Both the position numbers and the translations under genes were made by a program. From Lachnospiraceae bacterium (GTDB lineage Bacteria > Bacillota > Clostridia > Lachnospirales > Lachnospiraceae), in the NCBI GenBank assembly GCA_021199655.1, contig JAJQHQ010000090.1, positions 84,488-148,487 of the forward strand: a stretch of DNA of 64,000 nucleotides. The letters run 5' to 3'. The notes under the pieces are model-generated. The model was not told where the DNA came from. It saw nothing but the letters and a program-made list of their open reading frames with translations, and did no database searches. Positions 29,092-36,766 of this stretch are shown here, one piece after another (the stretch's first letter is position 1; every line of letters begins with the position of its first letter).

Positions 29092-29640
29092 ATGGCTCAT
29101 AGACATTTAGAGGGAACCGAAAATACAGAAAACGTGGAGCAGGTAGAAAAACCCGATAAACCAGAGAAGAGTGAGAAGGAAGGTATTTTAAATAAAGCAA
29201 AAAATTTCTTCGCTGAATATGGGAAGAAAAAGGAGGCTGGAGAATCAAAGGAAAATACGGAAAACAAAGATAATCCAGACGAAAGCAGTACACAGAAAGA
29301 TAATATAGAAGGAAAGAACAAAGATAACAGTGAGATTGACAAGAATAAGGAAAAGGATGATAGCTCCAGAAAAAGCTGGGAGCTTTCTCCAGATCAACTG
29401 AAAGAGGTTAGAAACAAGGATAGTGAAGTTGCTAAGGAATATCGTGAAAAACATGGTTTGGACGAGCATGGAGAGAAAATAAATGGTAATTCTGAAGTAA
29501 ATGATTCTGAAGAATCTGGCGATTCTGGCTCTGATGGAAAAAATCATGGAGAAGATGGGGAAAGAACTCGATATTCAGACCTGAAAGATGAAAAATATAC
29601 TGGTGAATATGAAAAGAATATGGATGATTATGAAAGATAG
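29092..29640 (+). CDS. Highly charged, probably disordered small protein
   Basis: 182 aa, dominated by Glu, Lys, Asp, Asn and Ser, with almost no hydrophobic core. One segment is more ordered: SWELSPDQLKEVRNKDSEVA (about residues 96-115), followed by KEYREKHGLDEHG. No family recognised. It lies between the HerA and Ig-like genes, 39 bp after the HerA stop, in the same orientation, so it is probably an accessory or adaptor of the same system. The ATG at 29092 follows AAAGGA; an in-frame GTG at 29062 is an alternative. Confidence 0.7.
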   Translation: MAHRHLEGTENTENVEQVEKPDKPEKSEKEGILNKAKNFFAEYGKKKEAGESKENTENKDNPDESSTQKDNIEGKNKDNSEIDKNKEKDDSSRKSWELSPDQLKEVRNKDSEVAKEYREKHGLDEHGEKINGNSEVNDSEESGDSGSDGKNHGEDGERTRYSDLKDEKYTGEYEKNMDDYER

Positions 29641-29657
29641 AAAGACGAGCGATAACG

Positions 29658-30209
29658 ATGGAACCGAAAGTAGAACTGATCAATAACCCATATAAGCGGA
29701 GATTGAAGATATTAATTGATGGAACTGCTGTGTCTGTATACAGTAATCTGGAGAAGTATATGGATGAACCTTTTTTATACTGGTGCGGCAGGATTCTTGA
29801 TGAAATTTATGAGGAATGTAACCGGAGTAAATTCAGGCTTCATTTTTGTTCCAGGCAGGAGGAAATTACTGTTATGGAGCGAATTGCGAGTGAATATCCG
29901 AATTGTGTTCAATTTTCCTCCAATCCGTTAGTCCGCTCTACACCATTGCAAGAAAGGATGAAAAGCCTGAGCAAATTGCTTCGTGATAATAGGATTAGCG
30001 GATATAAAACATCCTTTATCCATGCATTGTTCGTGCTTTCAGATGGACTGGAAGTGCTTAGACCGGAATTAGAAGGCCTGGAAGTAAAAAACAGTTATTG
30101 TCATGTAGAACCGGACGTTATGTCCCTTCATGAATATCAGAAACAGAGAAGGCAGGCTGATATAACCTTTTTTTGTATGATAACCAATTTACAGGTGATA
30201 ATATTCTGA
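29658..30209 (+). CDS. Island protein, N-terminal part (frameshifted)
   Basis: 183 codons of unrecognised sequence; LKILIDGTAVSVYSNLEKYM near the start and SGYKTSFIHALFVLSDGLEV look like parts of one alpha/beta domain. The frame stops just after a run of seven T (30168-30174). Reading on in the -1 frame at that tract joins ...RQADITFF directly to YDNQFTGDNILKTG and continues for another 365 codons (30173-31279). The two frames are therefore most likely one gene of about 540 aa missing one T. Sequencing error, mutation and phase-variable slippage are all possible. Confidence 0.65.
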   Translation: MEPKVELINNPYKRRLKILIDGTAVSVYSNLEKYMDEPFLYWCGRILDEIYEECNRSKFRLHFCSRQEEITVMERIASEYPNCVQFSSNPLVRSTPLQERMKSLSKLLRDNRISGYKTSFIHALFVLSDGLEVLRPELEGLEVKNSYCHVEPDVMSLHEYQKQRRQADITFFCMITNLQVIIF

Positions 30210-31279
30210 AAACAGGATTAGATGCAGAATTTGGTATATTTGTGGGGAAAACGTGTAAATTTCAGGGATTACACGGGAATCTGCTGCTTTATGAGACTGA
30301 CAGGGAAGGTATATTTCAAACAATTTTTGAATGTCTTCTTTTATCAGTTTTAACAGATGCATTTTATACTTGTATTCATTCAATCCCTGTTTCTGTCAAA
30401 GATCGGTATCAAAAGCAAATTGACGATGTTCTCAGTGTTTCAGTTGGGGTACTTCCAAAGCCGGAAAAAACAACGATTGAGGTTGGAAGAAGTGCCGGTA
30501 TTCATTTTGATTCGGATTTGCCTGGATACTGTGTGAGGGAAGATACCCTTCATTACTCTTATAGTGAAAAAGGCATTATACGTTGTAACGGAATTCTGGT
30601 GGAAGGGCTGAAAGCAGGGAAAACAACTCTTTATATTTTTAAAGAGGGAGAACAGATTCCATGTGCAAGCGTAGATTATACTGTTATCTTACGAAATCGC
30701 ATTACAAAAATCGATTTGGATGCTTCCTCTATCTGTATAGGGGAGGGTGATAGTGCCAGATTATCTTATACATATTTACCTTCAGATGCAGATAACGTTT
30801 CATCTGTGCGGTGGGAGTCAGACAAACCAGACATTGTGAGCGTTGATTCCCATGGAAATCTGTTTGCTCGTAAAACAGGAACCTGTATCGTTCGTATTTT
30901 TGCGGAACAGGTAAGCAACCGTTGTTCCTGTGTTGTGAAGTCTCACCTGAAACAGATAAAAACAGATATATCTGATTTAGTAATGATGTACGGTCAGGAA
31001 CAACCATTAAGATTGCAGTTATTTCCTGAAAATTGCATTGATGGAGAAATCGTTTATTCCAGTATGAATATGCAAATTGCGAACGTAGTCAGTGGCGTAG
31101 TCAAGGCTGTTGGTATGGGTACGACCCGAATCATTATCCAAAACAGGGAAGAGACCGTCAGAACTGAAATTCAGGTTACTGTGATGGCGGAAAAAGAATT
31201 CAAAAAGAGGAAAGATGAGAAAGAGGGGGCGGATAAAAAGAAAAAGAAGAATTTATTGTCAATGCTATTGCGTCATTAA
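30173..31279 (+). CDS. Island protein, C-terminal part with two Ig-like (Big_2) domains (frameshifted)
   Basis: Continuation of the preceding frame; its nominal start is a TTG within the T7 tract with no ribosome site. After an unrecognised domain come two bacterial Ig-like Big_2 repeats. The first is around residues 180-262, with WESDKPDIVSVDSHGNLFARKTG. The second ends in IANVVSGVVKAVGMGTTRIII. A Lys-rich tail (KKRKDEKEG, DKKKKK) closes the protein. Big_2 domains normally occur in surface or phage-tail proteins, but no signal peptide is visible in the joined protein. It precedes the Hsp70 gene by 23 bp, so one transcript is likely. Confidence 0.65.
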   Translation: MYDNQFTGDNILKTGLDAEFGIFVGKTCKFQGLHGNLLLYETDREGIFQTIFECLLLSVLTDAFYTCIHSIPVSVKDRYQKQIDDVLSVSVGVLPKPEKTTIEVGRSAGIHFDSDLPGYCVREDTLHYSYSEKGIIRCNGILVEGLKAGKTTLYIFKEGEQIPCASVDYTVILRNRITKIDLDASSICIGEGDSARLSYTYLPSDADNVSSVRWESDKPDIVSVDSHGNLFARKTGTCIVRIFAEQVSNRCSCVVKSHLKQIKTDISDLVMMYGQEQPLRLQLFPENCIDGEIVYSSMNMQIANVVSGVVKAVGMGTTRIIIQNREETVRTEIQVTVMAEKEFKKRKDEKEGADKKKKKNLLSMLLRH

Positions 31280-31302
31280 TCAAAAGAGTGGAGGATTGAG
31301 AT

Positions 31303-32895
31303 ATGGGAAAGTATGTAGGAATTGATCTTGGAACAACCTTTTCAGCCGTTGCTTATATTGATGAAAAAGGAAATCCACAGATCATTCCCAATAAGCAGGG
31401 GGAAAACATAACACCTTCAACGGTACTGTTCGGAGGTAAAAAACCGATTATCGGAACGGTTGCTAAACGAAAAAGTATTACAGATCCGAAAAATTATGAA
31501 GCGTTTGTCAAAAGGCATATGGGAGAAAAGACATATAGCTTTACTACAAAAGACGGAGAGACGTTTCGTCCGGAGGAAATCTCTGCACTGATATTAACTA
31601 AATTGAAAACAGACGCGGAGGAGTTTCTGGGTGATACGATAGAAGGTGCAGTTATCACGGTTCCGGCCTATTTTGGTGATCCGCAGCGTCAGGCAACGAA
31701 AGACGCCGCCTCTCTGGCAGGGCTGAAAGTTTTAGATATCATTAACGAACCTACGGCAGCAGCCATTGCTTTTGGTATCAGTAAAGATGTCGATACTTCT
31801 CAACGAGTAATGATTTATGATTTCGGCGGGGGAACCTTTGATGTCAGCATACTTGAAATTGATGCGGATAATATTCGTGTCATTGCCACAAACGGAGATC
31901 ATAAACTGGGCGGATATGATATAGATATGGCAATCGTCAATTATGTAAAAGAGCAGGCGAAGGAAAATGGCTTTGATGTTAATTCGGACATCAAAGCAGT
32001 ACAGAATTTGATGATTCAGGCGGAAGCAGCAAAGAAAGAACTCTCATCAGATGAAATGACAACCATTTCGTTTTATATAAAAGGAGAAGATTTCTCGATT
32101 GATCTGGATAGAGAAACATTTGAAGATTTGATTGAAACGGTTTTGGATACTACTGTGAGTGTCATGCAGAGAACTTTGGATGAGTCAAAGCTCGAATATA
32201 ACGATATCAACAAAATCTTGCTGGTAGGGGGTAGTACAAGAATACCTGCCGTGCAGTCGATGATTGAGGAAGAAACAGGTATTCATCCGTCTTCAGAAGT
32301 ACATCCGGACGAAGCGGTGGCAATTGGGGCTGCTTATCATGCTGTGGATGTTGTGAAACAGATTTCAGATGGAACATTTAAAACGGAAACAAGAGATACA
32401 GGTAAAGCGTTTATTCCATCAGAAATTGATACAGATGCGGTTCCTGATTTGGATAAAAATTATTCGTTTCATGATATTACGAGCCATGGAATTGGAGTGG
32501 TAGTTTATGACAGTTCGACGGATAAAATGGTGAATTCTGTCGTCTTGCAGAAAAATACAGAAATCCCTGCTGAGGTAATTCGGGACGGGTACAGTACTAC
32601 TTCAAATTACCAGGAAGGAATACAACTTCAGGTTACGCAGGGAGAGGATGTAAATTTAGATTATGTTACCATAATCGGTGAAGCTAATTTACATATCAGA
32701 CCGAGAGATCATATTGTTCCAATACGTATAATGGTAAGCTGCGACCGCGATGCGATTATTCATGTCCGGGCAATTGATCTGGATGAAAATACGGATTTAG
32801 GCGAGGTAACAATCAATCGTGAAAAACATAATATGACGGAGGAGGAGGTAAGGAAAGCTGCTACACGTATCAATAAGCTTAATATTGGTGACTAA
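31303..32895 (+). CDS. Short Hsp70-family protein (DnaK paralogue)
   Basis: 530 aa, about 80-110 shorter than DnaK. The actin-like ATPase domain is complete: IDLGTTFSAVAY (6-17), VITVPAYFGDPQRQATKDAA, IYDFGGGTFDVSIL (about 170), LLVGGSTRIPAVQ (about 306). The interdomain linker is not the usual VLLLDVTPLSLG: about 30 polar residues and DLDKNYSFHDITSHGIGV replace it. The substrate beta-domain follows (about 400-500), and the helical lid is nearly absent. It should be an ATP-driven chaperone dedicated to this locus rather than housekeeping DnaK; no grpE or dnaJ is here. GTGGAGG precedes the ATG. Confidence 0.9.
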   Translation: MGKYVGIDLGTTFSAVAYIDEKGNPQIIPNKQGENITPSTVLFGGKKPIIGTVAKRKSITDPKNYEAFVKRHMGEKTYSFTTKDGETFRPEEISALILTKLKTDAEEFLGDTIEGAVITVPAYFGDPQRQATKDAASLAGLKVLDIINEPTAAAIAFGISKDVDTSQRVMIYDFGGGTFDVSILEIDADNIRVIATNGDHKLGGYDIDMAIVNYVKEQAKENGFDVNSDIKAVQNLMIQAEAAKKELSSDEMTTISFYIKGEDFSIDLDRETFEDLIETVLDTTVSVMQRTLDESKLEYNDINKILLVGGSTRIPAVQSMIEEETGIHPSSEVHPDEAVAIGAAYHAVDVVKQISDGTFKTETRDTGKAFIPSEIDTDAVPDLDKNYSFHDITSHGIGVVVYDSSTDKMVNSVVLQKNTEIPAEVIRDGYSTTSNYQEGIQLQVTQGEDVNLDYVTIIGEANLHIRPRDHIVPIRIMVSCDRDAIIHVRAIDLDENTDLGEVTINREKHNMTEEEVRKAATRINKLNIGD

Positions 32896-32953
32896 AAAAC
32901 AGAATAATCCACTTTTAAAAGAATAGTATTTATTAACAAGGGAGAATGATGTT

Positions 32954-34165
32954 ATGAGTAAAAAACAGAATGTAAAAGTTCCGGAAGGAATCGTTGATTA
33001 TTATGCAGTATATGCTATCGACAGAAAGGCAAAGACAAAAGAAATCCGAAAATTACTGTTACAGAAACAGGGTGAGCTAAGATCTCATATGTCCAACGGC
33101 TCATTGAACGGCGATGAGGTAATGGAAAAATTGCAGGATGCCTATAATATGATAGCTGCTGCTGTTAAAATTTTCAAAAATGAGGATAGAAGAAAGGAAT
33201 ATGATAAGCAGCTGGATGCAGCTTATGCAACTGGCAAGATTGATGTTGAAGCGCAGAAAGCAGCTCAGGATATTTATGAAGAAATTGAAGCGATGTTCCT
33301 AAAAGGAAACTACAGGGGAGCAATCCGCAAGTGTATGGAAGCATTGAATAATAATATTTGTGATTTCCGTATCTATCTGCTTCTTGCGCAAAGTTATTTT
33401 GCTTTACATGATACAGACCACTCGTTGGAATCAGTCGAGGACGGACTGAGAGTTCATCCGGACAATCTTCCCTTGTTAAAGGCGGGATCTCGTTTCGCAA
33501 ATGAGGGGAAAAAGGATTTTAACAGAGCACAAAGGTATGTAAACCGCATGATGGAGATTGATCCGCAAAGTCCGCTTGCAATCTCAGAACAAAGTTATTT
33601 GTATTTAAATACTGGCAGAGAAGACCTGGCCTATCAAATGATAGATGATTATATGGAAAAACATCCGTCTGATGTGCAATTCAGAAAGGATTGCGCTCAT
33701 GATCTGATCGGTCATTCCTATAGTTATTATACGAAGGATCCTTCCTCTGAAGGTTATGTGATTGCTAGCGAAGAAAATTATAATAAGTGCCTGGATATTT
33801 GCAACAAGGCGGCTGGAATTTATAATGATGAAAATGTACGTACAGCATTAGATACTGCTACATCGTTTGGACAAACTGTATTTAATGATGAGAACCTGGA
33901 AGGAATCCTGTGGTTGCTTATAGGAGGACTTGTCTATGCCATAGTTGGATTGGTGCTGGCAGGAAGCGGTTTTTCTACGATTGGACAAGCTGGGATTCTG
34001 GCTTTGTTTATAGGAGCGCTTATGAGCAGCCCTGTGTTGCTTATTGGAATCCTTCTTCTGTTCTGTGCATGGCGACTTAGGGAAGTTAGCTATCGTCCTT
34101 ATTGGCAGATTTATAAATTTATCATTACCGGAGAAAGGGAGAAGAAAGAAAAAAATATATATTGA
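32954..34165 (+). CDS. J-like (no HPD) TPR membrane protein
   Basis: 403 aa. Residues 13-80 resemble a J domain (DYYAVYAIDRKAKTKEIRK ... FKNEDRRKEYDKQLD), but the HPD loop is absent; the region reads QGELRSHMSNG. Residues 95-270 are TPR-like helices (YRGAIRKCMEAL, AQRYVNRMMEIDPQSPLAIS, AYQMIDDYMEKHPSD). Two membrane helices lie near the C-terminus (about 315-340 and 345-370), so the TPR/J part probably faces the cytoplasm. It follows the Hsp70 gene by 58 bp and is presumably its partner, yet it could not stimulate ATPase by the usual HPD mechanism. AAGGGAGAATG precedes the ATG. Confidence 0.8.
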   Translation: MSKKQNVKVPEGIVDYYAVYAIDRKAKTKEIRKLLLQKQGELRSHMSNGSLNGDEVMEKLQDAYNMIAAAVKIFKNEDRRKEYDKQLDAAYATGKIDVEAQKAAQDIYEEIEAMFLKGNYRGAIRKCMEALNNNICDFRIYLLLAQSYFALHDTDHSLESVEDGLRVHPDNLPLLKAGSRFANEGKKDFNRAQRYVNRMMEIDPQSPLAISEQSYLYLNTGREDLAYQMIDDYMEKHPSDVQFRKDCAHDLIGHSYSYYTKDPSSEGYVIASEENYNKCLDICNKAAGIYNDENVRTALDTATSFGQTVFNDENLEGILWLLIGGLVYAIVGLVLAGSGFSTIGQAGILALFIGALMSSPVLLIGILLLFCAWRLREVSYRPYWQIYKFIITGEREKKEKNIY

Positions 34166-34259
34166 TTGGAAAAATATTTACATTCTACATGCGATGGTCT
34201 GTAAAGGCAGTAATTTATATTGTTCGTTTTGCCTTTTCATTTGTTTGGCGGTAACCAGT

Positions 34260-34988
34260 ATGAAATCGAGTTTATTTACTGAGGGAAAAGAAAAGCTTGA
34301 AACCAATGAATCCTTTGACCGTGTAGAACAGCCCGGATTAAAGTCAGATTCCGAGATCAACGCAAAAGCAAAATCGTTTTTTCAAAACTTTGCAAAAAGA
34401 CAGCGGGAGGCAGATCGGGTTAAGGATGATCCTGAAAAATTGCTCTTAGAGGAGATACATCAATTGGATTTGAACACTGCTCCGACTTTGAGTTCCATAC
34501 GAGAGACTACTGTAGATGATTTGTCGGCAGAGGAACTGGCAGAGATGTACGAAAATGATCCAGGTTATGTAAATGAACATGTCCTTGATTACGAGAATAC
34601 TCTGAATCGTGAGGAAAACACATATTCAAAAACCGGATTGCACACTGGAGCGGTACATTGGGGGGAATATGCCGAGAAAGAGACTGCCGGGTATCTTATG
34701 ATACAGCCTGGTCACATACTGTCTCGCTGGGGAAGTGAAAAAGGAAGTTTCTTATCTGATTTGAATGTCAGGTATGAACAGCTGGAGATGCCGGTTTCCA
34801 GCGATAAGAAAGAACATGGTTTCTATGAAGCTATAAAGCCTTTTCCTGTTGAAGTCAGTAAAATAGCTACCCAACCATGGAATTTGCAGGAAAAGAATAT
34901 GCCTGAGGAAGAAGTGAACCAGTACAAGACACCAATTTCTGTAGAACTGCTGATCAAAAGCGGATATCTAAAGAAAACGGAAGTTTAA
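34260..34988 (+). CDS. TNT-like domain protein, candidate NAD+ glycohydrolase effector
   Basis: 242 aa from an ATG at 34260; an in-frame ATG at 34194 would add a hydrophobic stretch, and neither has a strong ribosome site. Residues 1-130 are charged and unrecognised. Residues 148-240 follow the order of the TNT (tuberculosis necrotizing toxin) family: PGHILSRWGSEKGSFLS, then FYEAIKPFPVEVSKIATQPW, then NQYKTPISVELLIKSGYL, where family members show DRfGs-x-G-x-f, Y-x-v-x-KPl-v-x-x-x-x-aP, and a Gln-Tyr before a Ll-x-x-Gyl ending. TNT toxins hydrolyse NAD+. No signal peptide or cognate immunity gene is evident. It is the last gene of the HerA/Hsp70 set. The assignment is by pattern and unverified. 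Confidence 0.6.
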   Translation: MKSSLFTEGKEKLETNESFDRVEQPGLKSDSEINAKAKSFFQNFAKRQREADRVKDDPEKLLLEEIHQLDLNTAPTLSSIRETTVDDLSAEELAEMYENDPGYVNEHVLDYENTLNREENTYSKTGLHTGAVHWGEYAEKETAGYLMIQPGHILSRWGSEKGSFLSDLNVRYEQLEMPVSSDKKEHGFYEAIKPFPVEVSKIATQPWNLQEKNMPEEEVNQYKTPISVELLIKSGYLKKTEV

Positions 34989-35018
34989 CAAGCAAATAAT
35001 TTTTTGCTCACTAGCCCC

Positions 35019-35047
35019 TTGCCACCTTTCCCAAAATGTGATAGGAT
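35019..35047 (+). promoter_or_regulatory. Promoter of the T-box/aspS2 operon
   Basis: TTGCCA and TAGGAT with a 17-bp spacer. Transcription would begin near 35054, just at the base of T-box stem I. Confidence 0.6.
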
Positions 35048-35053
35048 GACTCC

Positions 35054-35353
35054 AGCAAAAGGCTGTGAAGGAGACTCTGTATTTGAAACCTGACAGGAAT
35101 TTGGCGTCACCGACTGAGAGCGCTGATTGGGGGAAGGATACAACAGGGAACACTCTGGAGCCGACTGTTCGAAAAAGTATCCATTTTGCATATGCTGGCC
35201 AGAAATGGACAAAGTAGGGCAGTACGTCGCACGCGTTAAGTGTACAAGAGAGGCAGAGTTTTTTCGAAGTTAGATAGATTCTGCAATGCGGGTGGTACCG
35301 CGGGTTAAAGATGATCCGTCCCGGAATATCAATTCAGATATTCCGGGATTTTT
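35054..35353 (+). promoter_or_regulatory. T-box riboswitch, probable Asn specificity
   Basis: The antiterminator T-box GGGTGGTACCGCGGG is at 35290-35304. The competing terminator is CCCGGAATATC/GATATTCCGGG plus ATTTTT (35320-35353). Stem I base GGCT (35061) pairs with AGCC (35159), a GA-rich K-turn follows, then GGAG (35070) pairs with CTCT (35153). Immediately before CTCT on the 3' side is AACA (35149-35152), the position expected for the specifier, so the codon is read as AAC (Asn). That fits the downstream AspRS2 and GatCAB genes. Specifier choice is by manual folding. Confidence 0.85.
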
Positions 35354-35417
35354 ACGTTTAGCAGGCCGGATGCCTGTTGCTTAAGGAACGGAGTATCTTA
35401 TCAGGAGGAGAACAATT

Positions 35418-36749
35418 ATGGAGTTTTTATCTGGACAGACAAAAAAGGAGACGCTGGAGATTTCTGAGCTTCTTGTGCCGGAGCGCATTGGTACGGAAGT
35501 GAAGGTGAACGGATTTGTGCATTCCATCCGCGATATGGGCGAGGTGTGTTTCGTTGTACTGCGTAAGAGAGAGGGACTGCTGCAGTGTGTGTTTGAGGAG
35601 AATGTATCGCAGTTGTCCGCGAAAAAGCTGAAGGAATCGCAGACGGTGGAGCTGACCGGTACGCTGAAAGAGGATGAGCGTGCGCCGCACGGCATCGAGC
35701 TGCGGGTGACAGACGGTGTGATTTTGACGGAGACCTACGCGCCGCTGCCGCTGGCCATCGGCAAATGGAAGCTGAATACTTCTCTGGAGGCGAAGCTGGA
35801 CAACCGCAGCATTTCGCTCCGCAATGTGCGCGAGCGGGCAAAGTTCCGTATTCAGGAGGGGTTGGTGAGGGGCTTCCGCGAATATCTGACCTCGCAGCAG
35901 TTTACAGAGATTCATACGCCGAAGCTCGGCGCGAGAGGCGCGGAGGGCGGTGCGAATATTTTCAAGCTGGATTATTTCCATCGCCCGGCGGTGCTGGCGC
36001 AGAGCCCGCAGTTTTACAAGCAGATGATGGTGGGTGTGTTTGATCGCGTGTTTGAGACCGGCCCCGTGTTCCGTGCGGAAAAGCATAACACGAAGCGTCA
36101 CCTGAATGAATATACGAGTCTGGATTTTGAGATGGGCTACATCGACAGCTACGTGGATATTATGGAAATGGAGACTGGCTTTTTGCAGTACACGATGAAG
36201 CTTCTGGAAAGGGATTACGCGGAGGAGCTGCGCATCCTGAATGTGACGCTGCCGGATGTGGAGAAGATCCCGATGGTGCGTTTTGATAAGGCCAAAGAGC
36301 TTGTTTCGGAAAAATACAACCGCCGGATCCGCAACCCGTATGATCTGGAGCCGGAGGAGGAGAGCCTGATCGGCCGCTATTTCAAAGAAGAGTGTGGCGC
36401 GGATTTCGTCTTTGTGACGCATTATCCGTCGAAAAAGCGCCCGTTTTACGCGATGGACGATCCGCAGGATCCGAGGTTTACTTTGAGCTTTGACCTGCTG
36501 TTCGGCGGTCTGGAGATCACGACGGGCGGACAGCGCATCCATGATTATCAGATGCTGCGGGAGAAGATCGCGGCGCGAGGCATGACGGAAGAAGGCATGG
36601 ATGCGTATCTCGACACCTTTAAATACGGTATGCCGAAACACGGCGGCCTCGGCATTGGCTTGGAGCGCCTGACGATGAAGCTGGTCGGCGAGGAAAATGT
36701 CCGTGAGACGACGCTGTTCCCGCGCGATCTGTCGAGACTGGAGCCGTAA
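35418..36749 (+). CDS. aspS2: Archaeal-type (probably non-discriminating) aspartyl-tRNA synthetase
   Basis: 443 aa class IIb synthetase of the short archaeal AspRS/AsnRS type, without the bacterial GAD insertion. It has an N-terminal OB fold (FVHSIRDMGEVCFVVLRKREG), motif 2 around GPVFRAEKHNTKRHLNEYTSLDFEM, and motif 3 GIGLERLTMKLVG. Downstream gatCAB and the Asn-type T-box suggest it makes Asp-tRNA-Asn for amidation. AsnRS of the same fold cannot be excluded from motifs alone, but an AsnRS would not need GatCAB. GGAGGAGAAC precedes the ATG. A second AspRS of bacterial type is at 10028. Confidence 0.9.
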   Translation: MEFLSGQTKKETLEISELLVPERIGTEVKVNGFVHSIRDMGEVCFVVLRKREGLLQCVFEENVSQLSAKKLKESQTVELTGTLKEDERAPHGIELRVTDGVILTETYAPLPLAIGKWKLNTSLEAKLDNRSISLRNVRERAKFRIQEGLVRGFREYLTSQQFTEIHTPKLGARGAEGGANIFKLDYFHRPAVLAQSPQFYKQMMVGVFDRVFETGPVFRAEKHNTKRHLNEYTSLDFEMGYIDSYVDIMEMETGFLQYTMKLLERDYAEELRILNVTLPDVEKIPMVRFDKAKELVSEKYNRRIRNPYDLEPEEESLIGRYFKEECGADFVFVTHYPSKKRPFYAMDDPQDPRFTLSFDLLFGGLEITTGGQRIHDYQMLREKIAARGMTEEGMDAYLDTFKYGMPKHGGLGIGLERLTMKLVGEENVRETTLFPRDLSRLEP

Positions 36750-36766
36750 AAAAATAGGGGTGGGTT

